Source: Planococcus sp. MB-3u-03
Lineage (GTDB): Bacteria > Bacillota > Bacilli > Bacillales_A > Planococcaceae
NCBI RefSeq assembly: GCF_002833405.1
Contig: NZ_CP025135.1
Span: 2,895,501-2,959,500 of the forward strand
DNA: 64,000 nucleotides
Reading direction: 5' to 3'
The position numbers and the translations under genes are program-made. Numbering within the stretch: position 1 is the first letter of the stretch; every line of letters starts with the position of its first letter. Positions 21,715 through 30,156 of the stretch are shown in pieces. Under the pieces are notes generated by a model, which had not been told where the DNA came from, did not search any database, and worked only from the letters and a program-made list of their open reading frames with translations.

Positions 21715-22629
21715 TTGGCTAAAACAAAGTCGGCTATGCGGCGGAAAGAAACGATGTACGGTTATATTTTCGTCATGCCGTGGATCATCGGGTTTCTTGC
21801 TTTTACGGCAGGTCCCCTGCTCTTTTCACTGTTCGCAAGTTTTACCGATTACAACATTACAACCCAGATGGACTTTGTCGGAGCTGAAAACTATCAAGGG
21901 CTCTTCACCGAAGACGGTTTGTTTTGGACATCCCTTTGGAACACCTTGTACTATGTGCTATTTTCGGTCCCATTGACAACAATGGGCGCGATTTTCCTGT
22001 CGGCACTCCTGAACCAGGATGTTCCGGGCATCCGCGTATTCCGCACACTGTACTATTTGCCTGCGGTGCTGTCGGGGGTCGGCGTTTACCTATTGTGGAT
22101 GCAACTCCTCGATCCGGGCACAGGAATGATCAATTTAATACTCGGCTGGGTCGGCATCGACGGACCCAACTGGCTATTCGATCCCGAATGGACCAAACCG
22201 TCCTTGATTTTCATGAAGCTATGGAGTGTCGGCGGCGCGATGCTATTGTATCTCGCGAGCATGCAAGGCGTTTCCAAGACTTTGTATGAAGCGGCGGAAA
22301 TCGACGGCGCTAATACATTCCGCCAGTTTTTCCATATCACCTTGCCAATGATCACACCGGTCATTTTCTTCGATGTGGTGACCAGCCTGATCGGAGGCTT
22401 CCAGATTTTCCAGGAAGCTTATGTCATGTCGAGCAACGGCGAAGGTGGCCCGGCAAATTCCTTATTGTTCTACAACTTGTATATGTGGCGACAGGCTTTT
22501 GAGAACTTCAATATGGGCTACGCAATGGCCATGTCCTGGATTCTGTTCATCATTGTATTTATCCTGACCATGATCAACTTGAAGCTCGCTCCGCGTTGGG
22601 TCCATTACGAGGGAGGCGATAATCGATGA
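21715..22629 (+). CDS. Sugar ABC transporter permease, MalF/UgpA type
   Basis: The 304-residue inner-membrane permease has six hydrophobic segments and the permease EAA loop (LYEAAEIDGANTFRQFFHITLPMITP, about residues 183-208) that contacts the ATPase. The start is TTG at 21715 behind AAGGAGGG, 12 bp after the binding-protein stop. The N-terminus MAKTKSAMRRKETMYGYIF is typical of the family. It pairs with the downstream permease, whose ATG overlaps its stop by 4 bp. Confidence 0.93.
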   Translation: MAKTKSAMRRKETMYGYIFVMPWIIGFLAFTAGPLLFSLFASFTDYNITTQMDFVGAENYQGLFTEDGLFWTSLWNTLYYVLFSVPLTTMGAIFLSALLNQDVPGIRVFRTLYYLPAVLSGVGVYLLWMQLLDPGTGMINLILGWVGIDGPNWLFDPEWTKPSLIFMKLWSVGGAMLLYLASMQGVSKTLYEAAEIDGANTFRQFFHITLPMITPVIFFDVVTSLIGGFQIFQEAYVMSSNGEGGPANSLLFYNLYMWRQAFENFNMGYAMAMSWILFIIVFILTMINLKLAPRWVHYEGGDNR

Positions 22630-23540
22630 CCTCCCGTCAAGAAGATACCCGCTACATCGAAGAAGCAGGCACCACGAAAGATATCAAAAACCCAAGCTAT
22701 TTCGAGCATCATGGCAACCGGAAAAAAATGCTGAAACTCATTAATTTCGTGTTGCTTGCAGCGGGAAGCTTGATGATTTTATCGCCCTTATGGTGGATGT
22801 TCTCGACTTCGCTGAAGACGATGGCGGAAGTCATGTCCTTCCCGCCCACTTTCTTTCCGGAATCCTGGAATTGGTCCAATTACATCCGGACCTGGGAAGC
22901 GGCTCCGTTTACCCAGTACACAATCAATACGCTCGTCATCACCACCTTGGTCGTCATTGGCAATGTCTTGTCGAACTCGTTCATCGCATATGGTTTTGCC
23001 AAGATTCCGTTCCGTGGGCGCAATGTGCTGTTTGCGATTGTACTCGCGACGATGATGATTCCGGGATTCGTTACCTTGATCCCGCAATACGTCTTGTTCG
23101 CCAAGCTCGGCTGGGTGAATACCTATTATCCTTTGATCGTGCCGGCTTTTTTCGGCAGCGCGTTTAACATCTTCCTGTTGCGGCAATTCTATATGACGAT
23201 TCCGAATGAATTGATTGAAGCAGCGAAGATGGAAGGCGCCAGCCATTTTTATATTTGGCGCAAGATTGGCTTGCCACTCACCAAGCCGGCAATCGCCACT
23301 GTTGCTATCTTTTCATTCAATGGTGCCTGGAACGACTTTCTTGGCCCGCTGCTCTATTTGAACGACGAGAACCTGTATACCTTGCAAATCGGCTTGCAGG
23401 TCTTTAAAGGACAGCTCAATACCCAATGGAACTATCTGATGGCCGGCTCATTGCTCGTCTTGCTGCCAGTCATTATCATTTTCTTCTTCTTCCAGAAGTA
23501 TTTTATTCAAGGCATCAATTTACAATCTGGCGGGAAATAA
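22626..23540 (+). CDS. Sugar ABC transporter permease, MalG/UgpE type
   Basis: The second permease of the importer has 304 residues and six predicted membrane segments. The EAA loop is LIEAAKMEGASHFYIWRKIGLPLTKPA (about residues 200-225), and the C-terminus ends in FFQKYFIQGINLQSGGK, a typical MalG-like end. Its ATG overlaps the TGA of the first permease, implying coupled translation. It completes the importer with the binding protein and the divergent MsmX-type ATPase, and a terminator follows immediately. Confidence 0.93.
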   Translation: MTSRQEDTRYIEEAGTTKDIKNPSYFEHHGNRKKMLKLINFVLLAAGSLMILSPLWWMFSTSLKTMAEVMSFPPTFFPESWNWSNYIRTWEAAPFTQYTINTLVITTLVVIGNVLSNSFIAYGFAKIPFRGRNVLFAIVLATMMIPGFVTLIPQYVLFAKLGWVNTYYPLIVPAFFGSAFNIFLLRQFYMTIPNELIEAAKMEGASHFYIWRKIGLPLTKPAIATVAIFSFNGAWNDFLGPLLYLNDENLYTLQIGLQVFKGQLNTQWNYLMAGSLLVLLPVIIIFFFFQKYFIQGINLQSGGK

Positions 23541-23543
23541 TAA

Positions 23544-23575
23544 AAGGCTTGCAGCCACTGGTTGCAAGCTTTTTT
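23544..23575 (+). terminator. Terminator of the sugar importer operon
   Basis: AAGGCTTGCAGCC and GGTTGCAAGCTTTTTT form a hairpin and T-run directly after the second permease. Confidence 0.85.
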
Positions 23576-23592
23576 ATCGTTGCGCCCAATAC

Positions 23593-23620
23593 AAAAAGCC
23601 CCCGAAAAATTCGGGAGCTT
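23593..23620 (-). terminator. Terminator of rlmN
   Basis: AAGCCCCCGAA and TTCGGGAGCTT form a hairpin followed by T on the minus strand, 16 bp after the rlmN stop. Confidence 0.8.
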
Positions 23621-23635
23621 CCTGCCATTGTGCTA

Positions 23636-24709
23636 TTAGACCGTTGCCGGTTTTTTCTCTTTTTTGATCTGCTTGCTGCGTAGCTGTCCGCAAGCAGCAT
23701 CGATGTCTGCGCCTTGTTCGTGGCGAACACCGCAATTGATGCCTTTTTTCTTCAATGCATCGTAGAATGCACTGATGGCTTCAGGCGTACTTTGCTGGTA
23801 TTGGTCATGCTCATCGACCGAGTTGTAAGGAATCAAGTTGACGTAAGACAAGTGGCGCTTGTTTTCAAGCAATTTCGCCAGCTTGTTCGCTTCCTCGACA
23901 TGGTCGTTGACGTCGCGCAGCATGATGTATTCGAACGTGATGCGGCGATTCGATTTTTCCAGATAGTAATCGATAGAATCCATCAGTTTTTCAACTGGGT
24001 ACGCTTTGTTGATCTTCATGATGCGTGAACGCAATTCGTTCGTCGGTGCATGGATGGAGATCGCCAAGTTGACTTGCAAGCCTTCATCCGCATAATCGTA
24101 GATCTTCGGCACGATTCCGCTTGTTGAAACCGTGATGTGGCGTGCTCCGATCGCAAGCCCTTTTTGAGAGTTCACGACGTGGAGGAAATCCATCAAGTTT
24201 GTGTAATTATCGAACGGTTCGCCGATACCCATGACCACGATATGGCTGACGCGCTCTTCTTTTTGCTCCGCATCGAAATGCGCCTGCACTTGCATGATCT
24301 GCTCGACGATTTCGCCAGCGTTCAAGTCGCGGCTCTTCTTCAATAGGCCACTGGCACAGAAACTACAGCCGATGTTGCAGCCGACTTGTGTCGTCACACA
24401 TACTGAGTTGCCGTATTTAAAGCGCATGAGAACCGTTTCGATCAAGTTGCCATCCTGCAAACGGAAAAGGAATTTGATTGTGCCATCAGACGATTCTTGC
24501 TTGACTGCCTGGTCCAATGTACGGATCGCAAAATTGCTTTCCAAAAGCTCGATGCAATCCTTCGATAAGTTCTTCATCTCCGAGAATTCAGTGACACGTT
24601 TAATATAAAGCCAATCCCACACTTGCTCCGCGCGGTATTTCTTTTGGCCATTTTCTACAAACCAATCTTTTAATTGTTCTATCGTCAATCCATAGATGGA
24701 ATTTTTCAT
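23636..24709 (-). CDS. rlmN: 23S rRNA (adenine-C2)-methyltransferase RlmN
   Basis: The 357-residue radical-SAM enzyme methylates C2 of A2503 in 23S rRNA (and A37 in some tRNAs). The 4Fe-4S cluster motif CNIGCSFC is near residue 110. GIGEPFDNY near 160 is the conserved SAM-proximal motif. The C-terminal catalytic Cys lies in AACGQL, with the family motif [17 protein letters not shown] just before the basic tail [12 protein letters not shown]. The start ATG has a GAGGG element upstream and a near-consensus promoter at 24745-24773. It is monocistronic. Confidence 0.96.
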   Translation of the reverse strand: MKNSIYGLTIEQLKDWFVENGQKKYRAEQVWDWLYIKRVTEFSEMKNLSKDCIELLESNFAIRTLDQAVKQESSDGTIKFLFRLQDGNLIETVLMRFKYGNSVCVTTQVGCNIGCSFCASGLLKKSRDLNAGEIVEQIMQVQAHFDAEQKEERVSHIVVMGIGEPFDNYTNLMDFLHVVNSQKGLAIGARHITVSTSGIVPKIYDYADEGLQVNLAISIHAPTNELRSRIMKINKAYPVEKLMDSIDYYLEKSNRRITFEYIMLRDVNDHVEEANKLAKLLENKRHLSYVNLIPYNSVDEHDQYQQSTPEAISAFYDALKKKGINCGVRHEQGADIDAACGQLRSKQIKKEKKPATV

Positions 24710-24744
24710 ATTAGGACCCTCATTTCAGAATTTCACAATTGCTT

Positions 24745-24773
24745 ATTATAATACTAAAAATCCAGTCTGGCAA
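24745..24773 (-). promoter_or_regulatory. SigA-type promoter of rlmN
   Basis: On the minus strand TTGCCA, a 17-bp spacer and a perfect TATAAT lie about 35 bp before the rlmN start. Confidence 0.75.
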
Positions 24774-24874
24774 CAACTATTTTCGACTAAATCCTTCGGT
24801 ACCTACTTTATTTCTGCATATTCCCTTACGGAGAAGGGTACAGAATCAATACAGCAAAAAGGAGGAGAATCATC

Positions 24875-25342
24875 ATGGCAGCAATTACGCATGTGGGGCT
24901 GGCGGTCCCCGACTTAGATAAGGCAATTACATGGTACCGAAAAGTATTCGATTTTCATATTTTGGCGGGACCGTTTGAATTTGATGCAGAAACGGAAGGC
25001 CCGGAGTCGATGACCAATGATCTACAGGGGCCAGAGATCCGCAAGATGCGCAATGTCCACCTCATGTCCTCGGACGGCTTCGGAATCGAGCTATTCGAAT
25101 TCCAGGACCCTTCTTTTTCTGAAGAGCCGCCGCGGCATGCAGGATTTTTCCATATTGCCCTCGTGGTCGATGACATCGTCGAAACGATTGAACGCGTAGT
25201 CCAGCATGGCGGGCGCCAGCGCAGCAAAATGTGGAACATCAATAAAGGCAAACCGCATTACCTCGTCTACACCGAAGACCCATTCGGCAACATCATCGAA
25301 TTGTATTCACGCAACACGTCAGAAATGTACGGCAATCGTTGA
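24875..25342 (+). CDS. VOC (glyoxalase-fold) family protein
   Basis: The 155-residue single-domain protein has two beta-alpha-beta-beta-beta units of the vicinal oxygen chelate fold: THVGLAVPDLDKAITWYRKVFDF at the N-terminus and FFHIALVVDDIVETIERVVQHGG near residue 88. His7, His92, a Glu in GIELFEF and a Glu near the end (PFGNIIELYS) are in the metal-ligand positions used by glyoxalase I and methylmalonyl-CoA epimerases. The substrate is unknown. The RBS AAAGGAGGAG precedes the ATG. It stands alone and is followed by two copies of the dispersed repeat. Confidence 0.9.
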   Translation: MAAITHVGLAVPDLDKAITWYRKVFDFHILAGPFEFDAETEGPESMTNDLQGPEIRKMRNVHLMSSDGFGIELFEFQDPSFSEEPPRHAGFFHIALVVDDIVETIERVVQHGGRQRSKMWNINKGKPHYLVYTEDPFGNIIELYSRNTSEMYGNR

Positions 25343-25385
25343 ACAGAAAAGAGAATACTTGTTAAAAAAAGCTGATGTCCATTGC

Positions 25386-25505
25386 GCCGGACGCTTTCCG
25401 CGGGCATGGCCTCAGCCGCTTCGTCGCTAACGCTCCTGCAGGGTCTTCGGCTCATGTCGCTCCGTCGCGTTGCTCCGTCACTGCTCCCGCTGGAGTCGCC
25501 GGCTA
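25386..25505 (+). repeat. Dispersed intergenic element, copy A
   Basis: About 120 bp, from GCCGGACGCTTTCCGCGGGC to CTCCCGCTGGAGTCGCCGGC. The ends GCCGG/CCGGC and the inner TCC-GCGGG/CCCGC-T-GGA are complementary, so the element can fold on itself. It lies after the VOC gene. The interval 25343-25939 between VOC and CoA-transferase genes holds this copy, copy B and two terminator-like hairpins. Confidence 0.75.
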
Positions 25506-25634
25506 CATTCCCATCAGCAAATACCGCTGGAGCATTTAATAAACAGATTACCGGAAATAACCCAACCAGTTTCTCAAGTTACATTCATTCAAGAAACTTA
25601 TGAAATATCATTTTGAAGATACTAAAGTCAATTT

Positions 25635-25667
25635 AAAACCGGAGAGGCTATGTGGCTGTCCGGTTTT
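25635..25667. terminator. Hairpin, duplicate of the CoA-transferase terminator
   Basis: AAAACCGGAGAGGC and GCTGTCCGGTTTT form an imperfect hairpin. It differs from the hairpin at 25901-25933 at only two of 33 positions, both in the left arm. Confidence 0.7.
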
Positions 25668-25747
25668 CAGAGTGTTGAAGAAGTCTATAATCTGCTATGA
25701 ATGAAAAGGAAATCACCATTTCTACATTCAAAATCAATGTGCTATCT

Positions 25748-25895
25748 GAGTATTTGGAGAAGCGTTCGTTCGACTCCTGTGGGACTAGCGGGTTTGAGAG
25801 ACCCGCAGGAACGCAGTGACGAGGAGACTCGATTCCCGCCCCACGGAAAGCGAGCGATAAGCTTCGGAAAATACGGTTTCCTGAGTTTCTCGACA
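25748..25895 (-). repeat. Dispersed intergenic element, copy B
   Basis: About 150 bp in inverse orientation to copy A. Read on the minus strand it runs from TTTTCCGAAGCTTATCGCTC through CTTTCCGTGGGG and CCTGCGGGTCTC to CCCACAGGAGTCGAACGA. The ends TCGCTCG and CGAACGA pair with one wobble, and TCC-GTGGG pairs with CCCAC-A-GGA. The flank TTTTCCGAAGCTTA is shared with copies C and D. Confidence 0.75.
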
Positions 25896-25900
25896 GCCTG

Positions 25901-25933
25901 AAAACCGGACAGCCTATGTGGCTGTCCGGTTTT
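25901..25933 (-). terminator. Terminator of the first CoA-transferase
   Basis: AAAACCGGACAGCC and GGCTGTCCGGTTTT form a perfect hairpin with T-run in both directions, 7 bp after the stop codon. Confidence 0.85.
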
Positions 25934-25939
25934 ATTTGT

Positions 25940-27454
25940 TTAGACCAATTGCTCTTTTTTCACGAGCATCGTGCCGTTTTTGGCTAATGATTCGTGCCAT
26001 GAGAAAGCTTTCTCTAAGACGTGCGGCGTCTGGCCTCCGCGTGTCAGCGCTTCTTCGTAATACTCGCGCATTTGCGGGCGGTAGTCCGGGTGGACGCAGT
26101 TCTCGATAATGACTTCCACGCGCTGGCGTGGCGCCAGTCCGCGAAGGTCGGCATAGCCTTGTTCGGTGACAACTACATCGACGTCGTGCTCGGTATGGTC
26201 GACATGTGATGCGAATGGCACCACACTCGAAATCTTGCCGTCTTTTGCGGTTGATTTCGTGACGAAGATAGCAAGGCGCGCGTTGCGGGCGAAATCGCCT
26301 GAACCGCCGATGCCGTTCATCATTTTCGTACCGGAGACATGTGTCGAGTTGACGTTTCCGTACATATCGAACTCAAGTGCCGTGTTGATCGAGATCAAGC
26401 CGAGTCGACGCACGACTTCCGGATGGTTCGAGATTTCCTGCGGGCGCATAATGATCTTGTCGCGGTATTGGTCGAACTCACTGAATACCTGCTTCATCTT
26501 CGGCTCTGATAATGTAATCGAACAGCACGAAGCGAAATCCACTTTGCCGGCATCGATCAAATCGAAGACTGCATCTTGGAGCACTTCCGAATAGACTTCC
26601 AGGTTTTTGAATTCCGAATCAATCATGCCGTGAAGCACTGCGTTTGCGACGGAACCGATTCCGGATTGAAGCGGAGCTAGTTTTTCCGTCAGGCGGCCAG
26701 CTTCAATTTCGCTGCGGAAAAAGTTCAGCAAATGATCAGCCATGATTTTCGTGTCTTCATCCGGCGCTACGATGTTTGACGGGGAATCTTCCTGATGCGT
26801 AAAGACAATGCCGCGCACGCGCTCCATGTCGACCGGGATGCCTTTCGTTCCGATGCGCTGATCCACGGATGTCAACGGGATCGGGTCGCGCTCGCCTTGT
26901 TTGCCGGTATCGTAAATATCGTGGATGCCTTCAAACAGTTCAGGCTGGGCTGCATTGATTTCCACAATGATGTTTTTCGCGTGTTTCACAAAAACGGATG
27001 AGTTGCCGACAGAAGTTGTCGGGATGATCATGCCGTCTTCCGTGATTGACAAAGCTTCGACGATCGCGAAATCGATCGGCTCGATGACTCCTGAACGGAT
27101 CCATTCTGCTGTATGCGATAAATGGTGATCAACGAAATACATGTCACCTGCATTGATCGCTTTGCGCATCGCCGGCTCTGCTTGGAACGGCAAGCGCTTG
27201 TTGACGATGCCCGCTTCTGCGAACAGGCGGTCGATGTCGGACCCGAGAGATGCCCCGGTGAAGACATTGACTTTGAAGCTTTCCGTTTTCGCGCGCTCAA
27301 CAAGCGCATAAGGAACCGCTTTCACATCTCCCGCTCTTGTAAATCCGCTGAGCCCAAGTGTCATGCCATCTTGAATCCACGCAGCCGCTTCCTGGGCTGT
27401 AACAACTCGATCCTGCAATTCTGCCGCTTTGATCCGCTCAAGTTTCTTTTCCAT
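25940..27454 (-). CDS. Acetyl-CoA hydrolase / succinate CoA-transferase, paralogue 1
   Basis: The 504-residue enzyme of the Cat1/AarC family moves CoA between acyl groups such as succinate and acetate. The Glu that forms the covalent CoA thioester in this family lies in NLEVYSEVLQDAVF (about residue 285). Glycine-rich oxyanion segments TTSVGNSS and GIGGSGDFARNA and the terminal module GYADLRGLAPRQRVEVIIENC are also present. The start is put at the ATG at 27454 by alignment with its paralogue at 28448; a GTG nine bases upstream is in frame. A cre-like site lies about 55 bp upstream. A LytTR regulator and the paralogue follow upstream on the same strand. Confidence 0.9.
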   Translation of the reverse strand: MEKKLERIKAAELQDRVVTAQEAAAWIQDGMTLGLSGFTRAGDVKAVPYALVERAKTESFKVNVFTGASLGSDIDRLFAEAGIVNKRLPFQAEPAMRKAINAGDMYFVDHHLSHTAEWIRSGVIEPIDFAIVEALSITEDGMIIPTTSVGNSSVFVKHAKNIIVEINAAQPELFEGIHDIYDTGKQGERDPIPLTSVDQRIGTKGIPVDMERVRGIVFTHQEDSPSNIVAPDEDTKIMADHLLNFFRSEIEAGRLTEKLAPLQSGIGSVANAVLHGMIDSEFKNLEVYSEVLQDAVFDLIDAGKVDFASCCSITLSEPKMKQVFSEFDQYRDKIIMRPQEISNHPEVVRRLGLISINTALEFDMYGNVNSTHVSGTKMMNGIGGSGDFARNARLAIFVTKSTAKDGKISSVVPFASHVDHTEHDVDVVVTEQGYADLRGLAPRQRVEVIIENCVHPDYRPQMREYYEEALTRGGQTPHVLEKAFSWHESLAKNGTMLVKKEQLV

Positions 27455-27503
27455 TGTATCCACGCTCTCTTTCTGTATGTTTTTATCTAATATATGTCAT
27501 TTT

Positions 27504-27517
27504 TTGAAGCGTTTTCA
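27504..27517 (-). promoter_or_regulatory. cre-like site upstream of CoA-transferase 1
   Basis: On the minus strand TGAAAACGCTTCAA matches the CcpA cre consensus at 13 of 14 positions. It lies between a TATAAT-like -10 (about 27533-27538) and the start codon, a position expected for catabolite repression by roadblock. Confidence 0.55.
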
Positions 27518-27702
27518 TATTGACGAGTGATATTATATTTCTTCCATTAAAAAAGACAGGATGCAAAACACCCAATCTATTTGTCTGATTATTAGCTAAT
27601 ATTAACTTGTGACGAAACGAAAAAGGGAATATCCGAATGGAAGAGTGCATACCTTGGGTAAAACAGAAAATCGGCTGTCCGAGACAGCATTTTCATGCGC
27701 TC

Positions 27703-28347
27703 TCAGAAGCCGAGTAGTTTACGGAAATAGCTGGAATACGATTGGCTGACCGGCAAACGGTCTCCGTTATCCATAGCCAGCACGAATGTGGAATGGGTAT
27801 CGGGATGAATTTCTTCTATATGGTGGACGTTGACGATAAACGACCGGTGGCAACGGATGAACGAATCTCTCGGCAGCAAATATTCGAATTCCTGCAGGGA
27901 GTTTTTATTCGTTCCGGAAAAATCCGCAGCGTGAACATGGGTTTTTCGGTCCTTCACTTCAAGGTAGCGTACATCGGTGAACGGAATCGGTTTCCAGCCA
28001 TCCGGGCTTTTCACCGTCACGACCGACTTCCCTTCTGTGTAGGCCGGATAAATCGCCATGACACAGCCCGCGAGCACGCCGTCTTCTTCAAACGGCACCG
28101 CCATGCCGTGGTAAGGCACGCCGAACACTTCACGGTTGATGAATTCCGAGGCTTTTTGGCCGGTCGTCAAAGCTTTGTGGGCGATGGTGCCTTCACGCAC
28201 TTTATCCCCTGCCTTGATTTTCAAATCAATGCGTTTGCTCGGACGGTAATAGGTATATTCTTCCATGTTAGAGACCGCTATCGAGACTTCATCGGAGAAT
28301 AGCTCCCCCATCACATCCAATAGCGGGCCGGGTGTAATTTTTTCCAT
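27703..28347 (-). CDS. LytTR-family regulator with N-terminal sensor domain
   Basis: The 214-residue protein has a C-terminal LytTR DNA-binding domain (FTDVRYLEVKDRKTHVHAAD ... LPRDSFIRCHRSFIVNVHHIEEI, about residues 110-214). Its N-terminal half resembles a small PAS/GAF-like sensor (VSIAVSNMEEYTYYRPSKR ... GVPYHGMAVPFEEDGVLAG). There is no receiver domain, so it is probably a one-component regulator. The start is ATG 28347, ten bases after GGAGG; an in-frame TTG 27 bases earlier lacks a site. It sits between two CoA-transferase paralogues on the same strand, which makes these its likely targets. The ligand is unknown. Confidence 0.87.
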   Translation of the reverse strand: MEKITPGPLLDVMGELFSDEVSIAVSNMEEYTYYRPSKRIDLKIKAGDKVREGTIAHKALTTGQKASEFINREVFGVPYHGMAVPFEEDGVLAGCVMAIYPAYTEGKSVVTVKSPDGWKPIPFTDVRYLEVKDRKTHVHAADFSGTNKNSLQEFEYLLPRDSFIRCHRSFIVNVHHIEEIHPDTHSTFVLAMDNGDRLPVSQSYSSYFRKLLGF

Positions 28348-28447
28348 CGCGCATGGGCCTCCAGTAAAATTCAAGTGGTATTAGTATACATGACTTTGCA
28401 TGAACAGAAAAGTTAGCTATAAGGCTGCCGCATCGGTTTCTTGGAAA

Positions 28448-29959
28448 TTATGGCGATTTCTTTAACATCGTTCCGTCGCGCATGTATCTCGCATGCCAAG
28501 ATAAAGCTTCATCGAGAACATGCGGCGTATGCCCGCCTTGAGCAATCGCCCTATTGAAATAATCCTGCAGTTGCGGACGATACTCCGGATCGACGCAATT
28601 CGCGACGATCCGCTCCGCTCGTTCGCGCGGTGCCAGATTGCGGATATCGGCAAAGCCGTGCTCTGTGACCAATACGTCTACATCATGTTCCGTGTGGTCG
28701 ATATGGGAAGCAAACGGCACGACACAAGAAATTCGCCCATTTTTAGCGGTGGATTTGGTGACGAAAATGGCGAGCTGCGCATTGCGCCCGAAATCGCCCG
28801 ATCCGCCGATGCCATTCATCATTTTGGTTCCGGCGATATGAGTCGAATTGACATTGCCGTATAAATCGAATTCCAAGGCGGTGTTAATGGAAATGAGGCC
28901 CAGACGCCGGATGATTTCTGGATGATTGGAGATTTCCTGCGGACGCAGCACCAAACGATCCCGGTAATTGCCGAAGTTTTGATAAATTCTTTCCATATAA
29001 GGCTTCGATAACGTAATTGCCGAAGCAGAAGCGAATAACGCCTTGCCGGAGTCGAGCAAATCGAATACCGCGTCTTGCAGCACTTCGGAATATAGTTCCA
29101 GCCCTTCAAATTCCGAATCGATCAAACCATGCAACACCGCATTCGCAACGGACCCGACACCCGATTGAAGCGGTGGCAAGTTTTTGCTCAAGCGGCCAGC
29201 CTGTACTTCGCCGCGCAGGAACGCAAGCAAATGGCCTGCCATGATATCCGTTTCCGCATCAGGCGGCTCGATCGGCGAGGGCGAATCCGATTGATCGGTC
29301 CAGACGATGCCTTTGACTTTCGACGGATCGATCGGGATGCCTTTCGTGCCGATGCGGTCCCGCGGCGAGACGAGCGGAATCGGTTGTCTCGATCCGACCG
29401 CTTGCGGTTCGTAGCAATCGTGGAGTCCTTCCAGTTCCAAGGGTTGTGCTGTATTGATCTCGATAATGAGCTGTTTCGCGTGGTGGGCGAATACCACCGA
29501 ATTGCCGACGGAAGTGGTGGGGATCAATAAGCCGTCCTGCGTGATACCAAGCGCTTCGATAATGGCAAAATCCAGCGGGCCCGCAACTCCCCCTCGGATC
29601 CATTCAGCTGTTTGGGATAAATGATGATCCACAAACTGCACATCCCCCGAATTGATCGCAGAACGCATCAAAGGATCGGACTGATACGGCGCGCGTTTTC
29701 GCACGATGCCCGCTTGTGCGAAGCGCCCATCGATTCCGGAGCCGAGTGAAGCGCCGGTATAGACATCAATTTGAAACGGTTCTTCCTCTTGGCGCTGCGC
29801 CAAGGCATTTGGCACGGCTTTGGCGTCGCCTGCGCGCGTGAATCCGCTGAGCCCGACCGCCATGCCATCCTTTATCCAGGAGGCTGCCTGTTCAGCGCTA
29901 ACTATCCGTTCATGCAAAGCCATTAGTTTAATTCGTTCGAGTCGTTGATCCATCGCCAT
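28448..29959 (-). CDS. Acetyl-CoA hydrolase / succinate CoA-transferase, paralogue 2
   Basis: This 503-residue paralogue of the protein at 25940 is similar along its whole length. It has the same start context (MDQRLERIK versus MEKKLERIK), the catalytic Glu in GLELYSEVLQDAVF and the same glycine-rich loops (TTSVGNSV, GIGGSGDFGRNA). Differences cluster in surface segments, for example around GPLDFAIIEALGITQDGLL. ATG codons at 29959 and 29953 both follow AGGGGGAAGGG; the first is given. A possible promoter upstream reads either as TTGAGC-N16-TATAAG or, for SigB, as GTTGAG-N14-GGGTAT. Two copies in one cluster suggest different substrates or conditions. Confidence 0.9.
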   Translation of the reverse strand: MAMDQRLERIKLMALHERIVSAEQAASWIKDGMAVGLSGFTRAGDAKAVPNALAQRQEEEPFQIDVYTGASLGSGIDGRFAQAGIVRKRAPYQSDPLMRSAINSGDVQFVDHHLSQTAEWIRGGVAGPLDFAIIEALGITQDGLLIPTTSVGNSVVFAHHAKQLIIEINTAQPLELEGLHDCYEPQAVGSRQPIPLVSPRDRIGTKGIPIDPSKVKGIVWTDQSDSPSPIEPPDAETDIMAGHLLAFLRGEVQAGRLSKNLPPLQSGVGSVANAVLHGLIDSEFEGLELYSEVLQDAVFDLLDSGKALFASASAITLSKPYMERIYQNFGNYRDRLVLRPQEISNHPEIIRRLGLISINTALEFDLYGNVNSTHIAGTKMMNGIGGSGDFGRNAQLAIFVTKSTAKNGRISCVVPFASHIDHTEHDVDVLVTEHGFADIRNLAPRERAERIVANCVDPEYRPQLQDYFNRAIAQGGHTPHVLDEALSWHARYMRDGTMLKKSP

Positions 29960-30074
29960 TCCCTTCCCCCTTGTCGGTCTTGGATATTACCTTATACCCT
30001 TGAAGACACACTGCTCAACCCGTTTCGATTTTCAGCCGCCAAAAAAGAAAATCCATATACCGATTGCAAAGTGA

Positions 30075-30103
30075 TTGACAAGCTTTGGAAGTATCCATAA
30101 TAT
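30075..30103 (+). promoter_or_regulatory. SigA-type promoter of NorA-like pump
   Basis: TTGACA, a 17-bp spacer and TAATAT form a near-consensus promoter about 54 bp ahead of the start. Confidence 0.75.
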
Positions 30104-30156
30104 GGGGAAGTCAATATAACTGTCATGTGTACATATATAAGAAAGAAGGCACTCCA

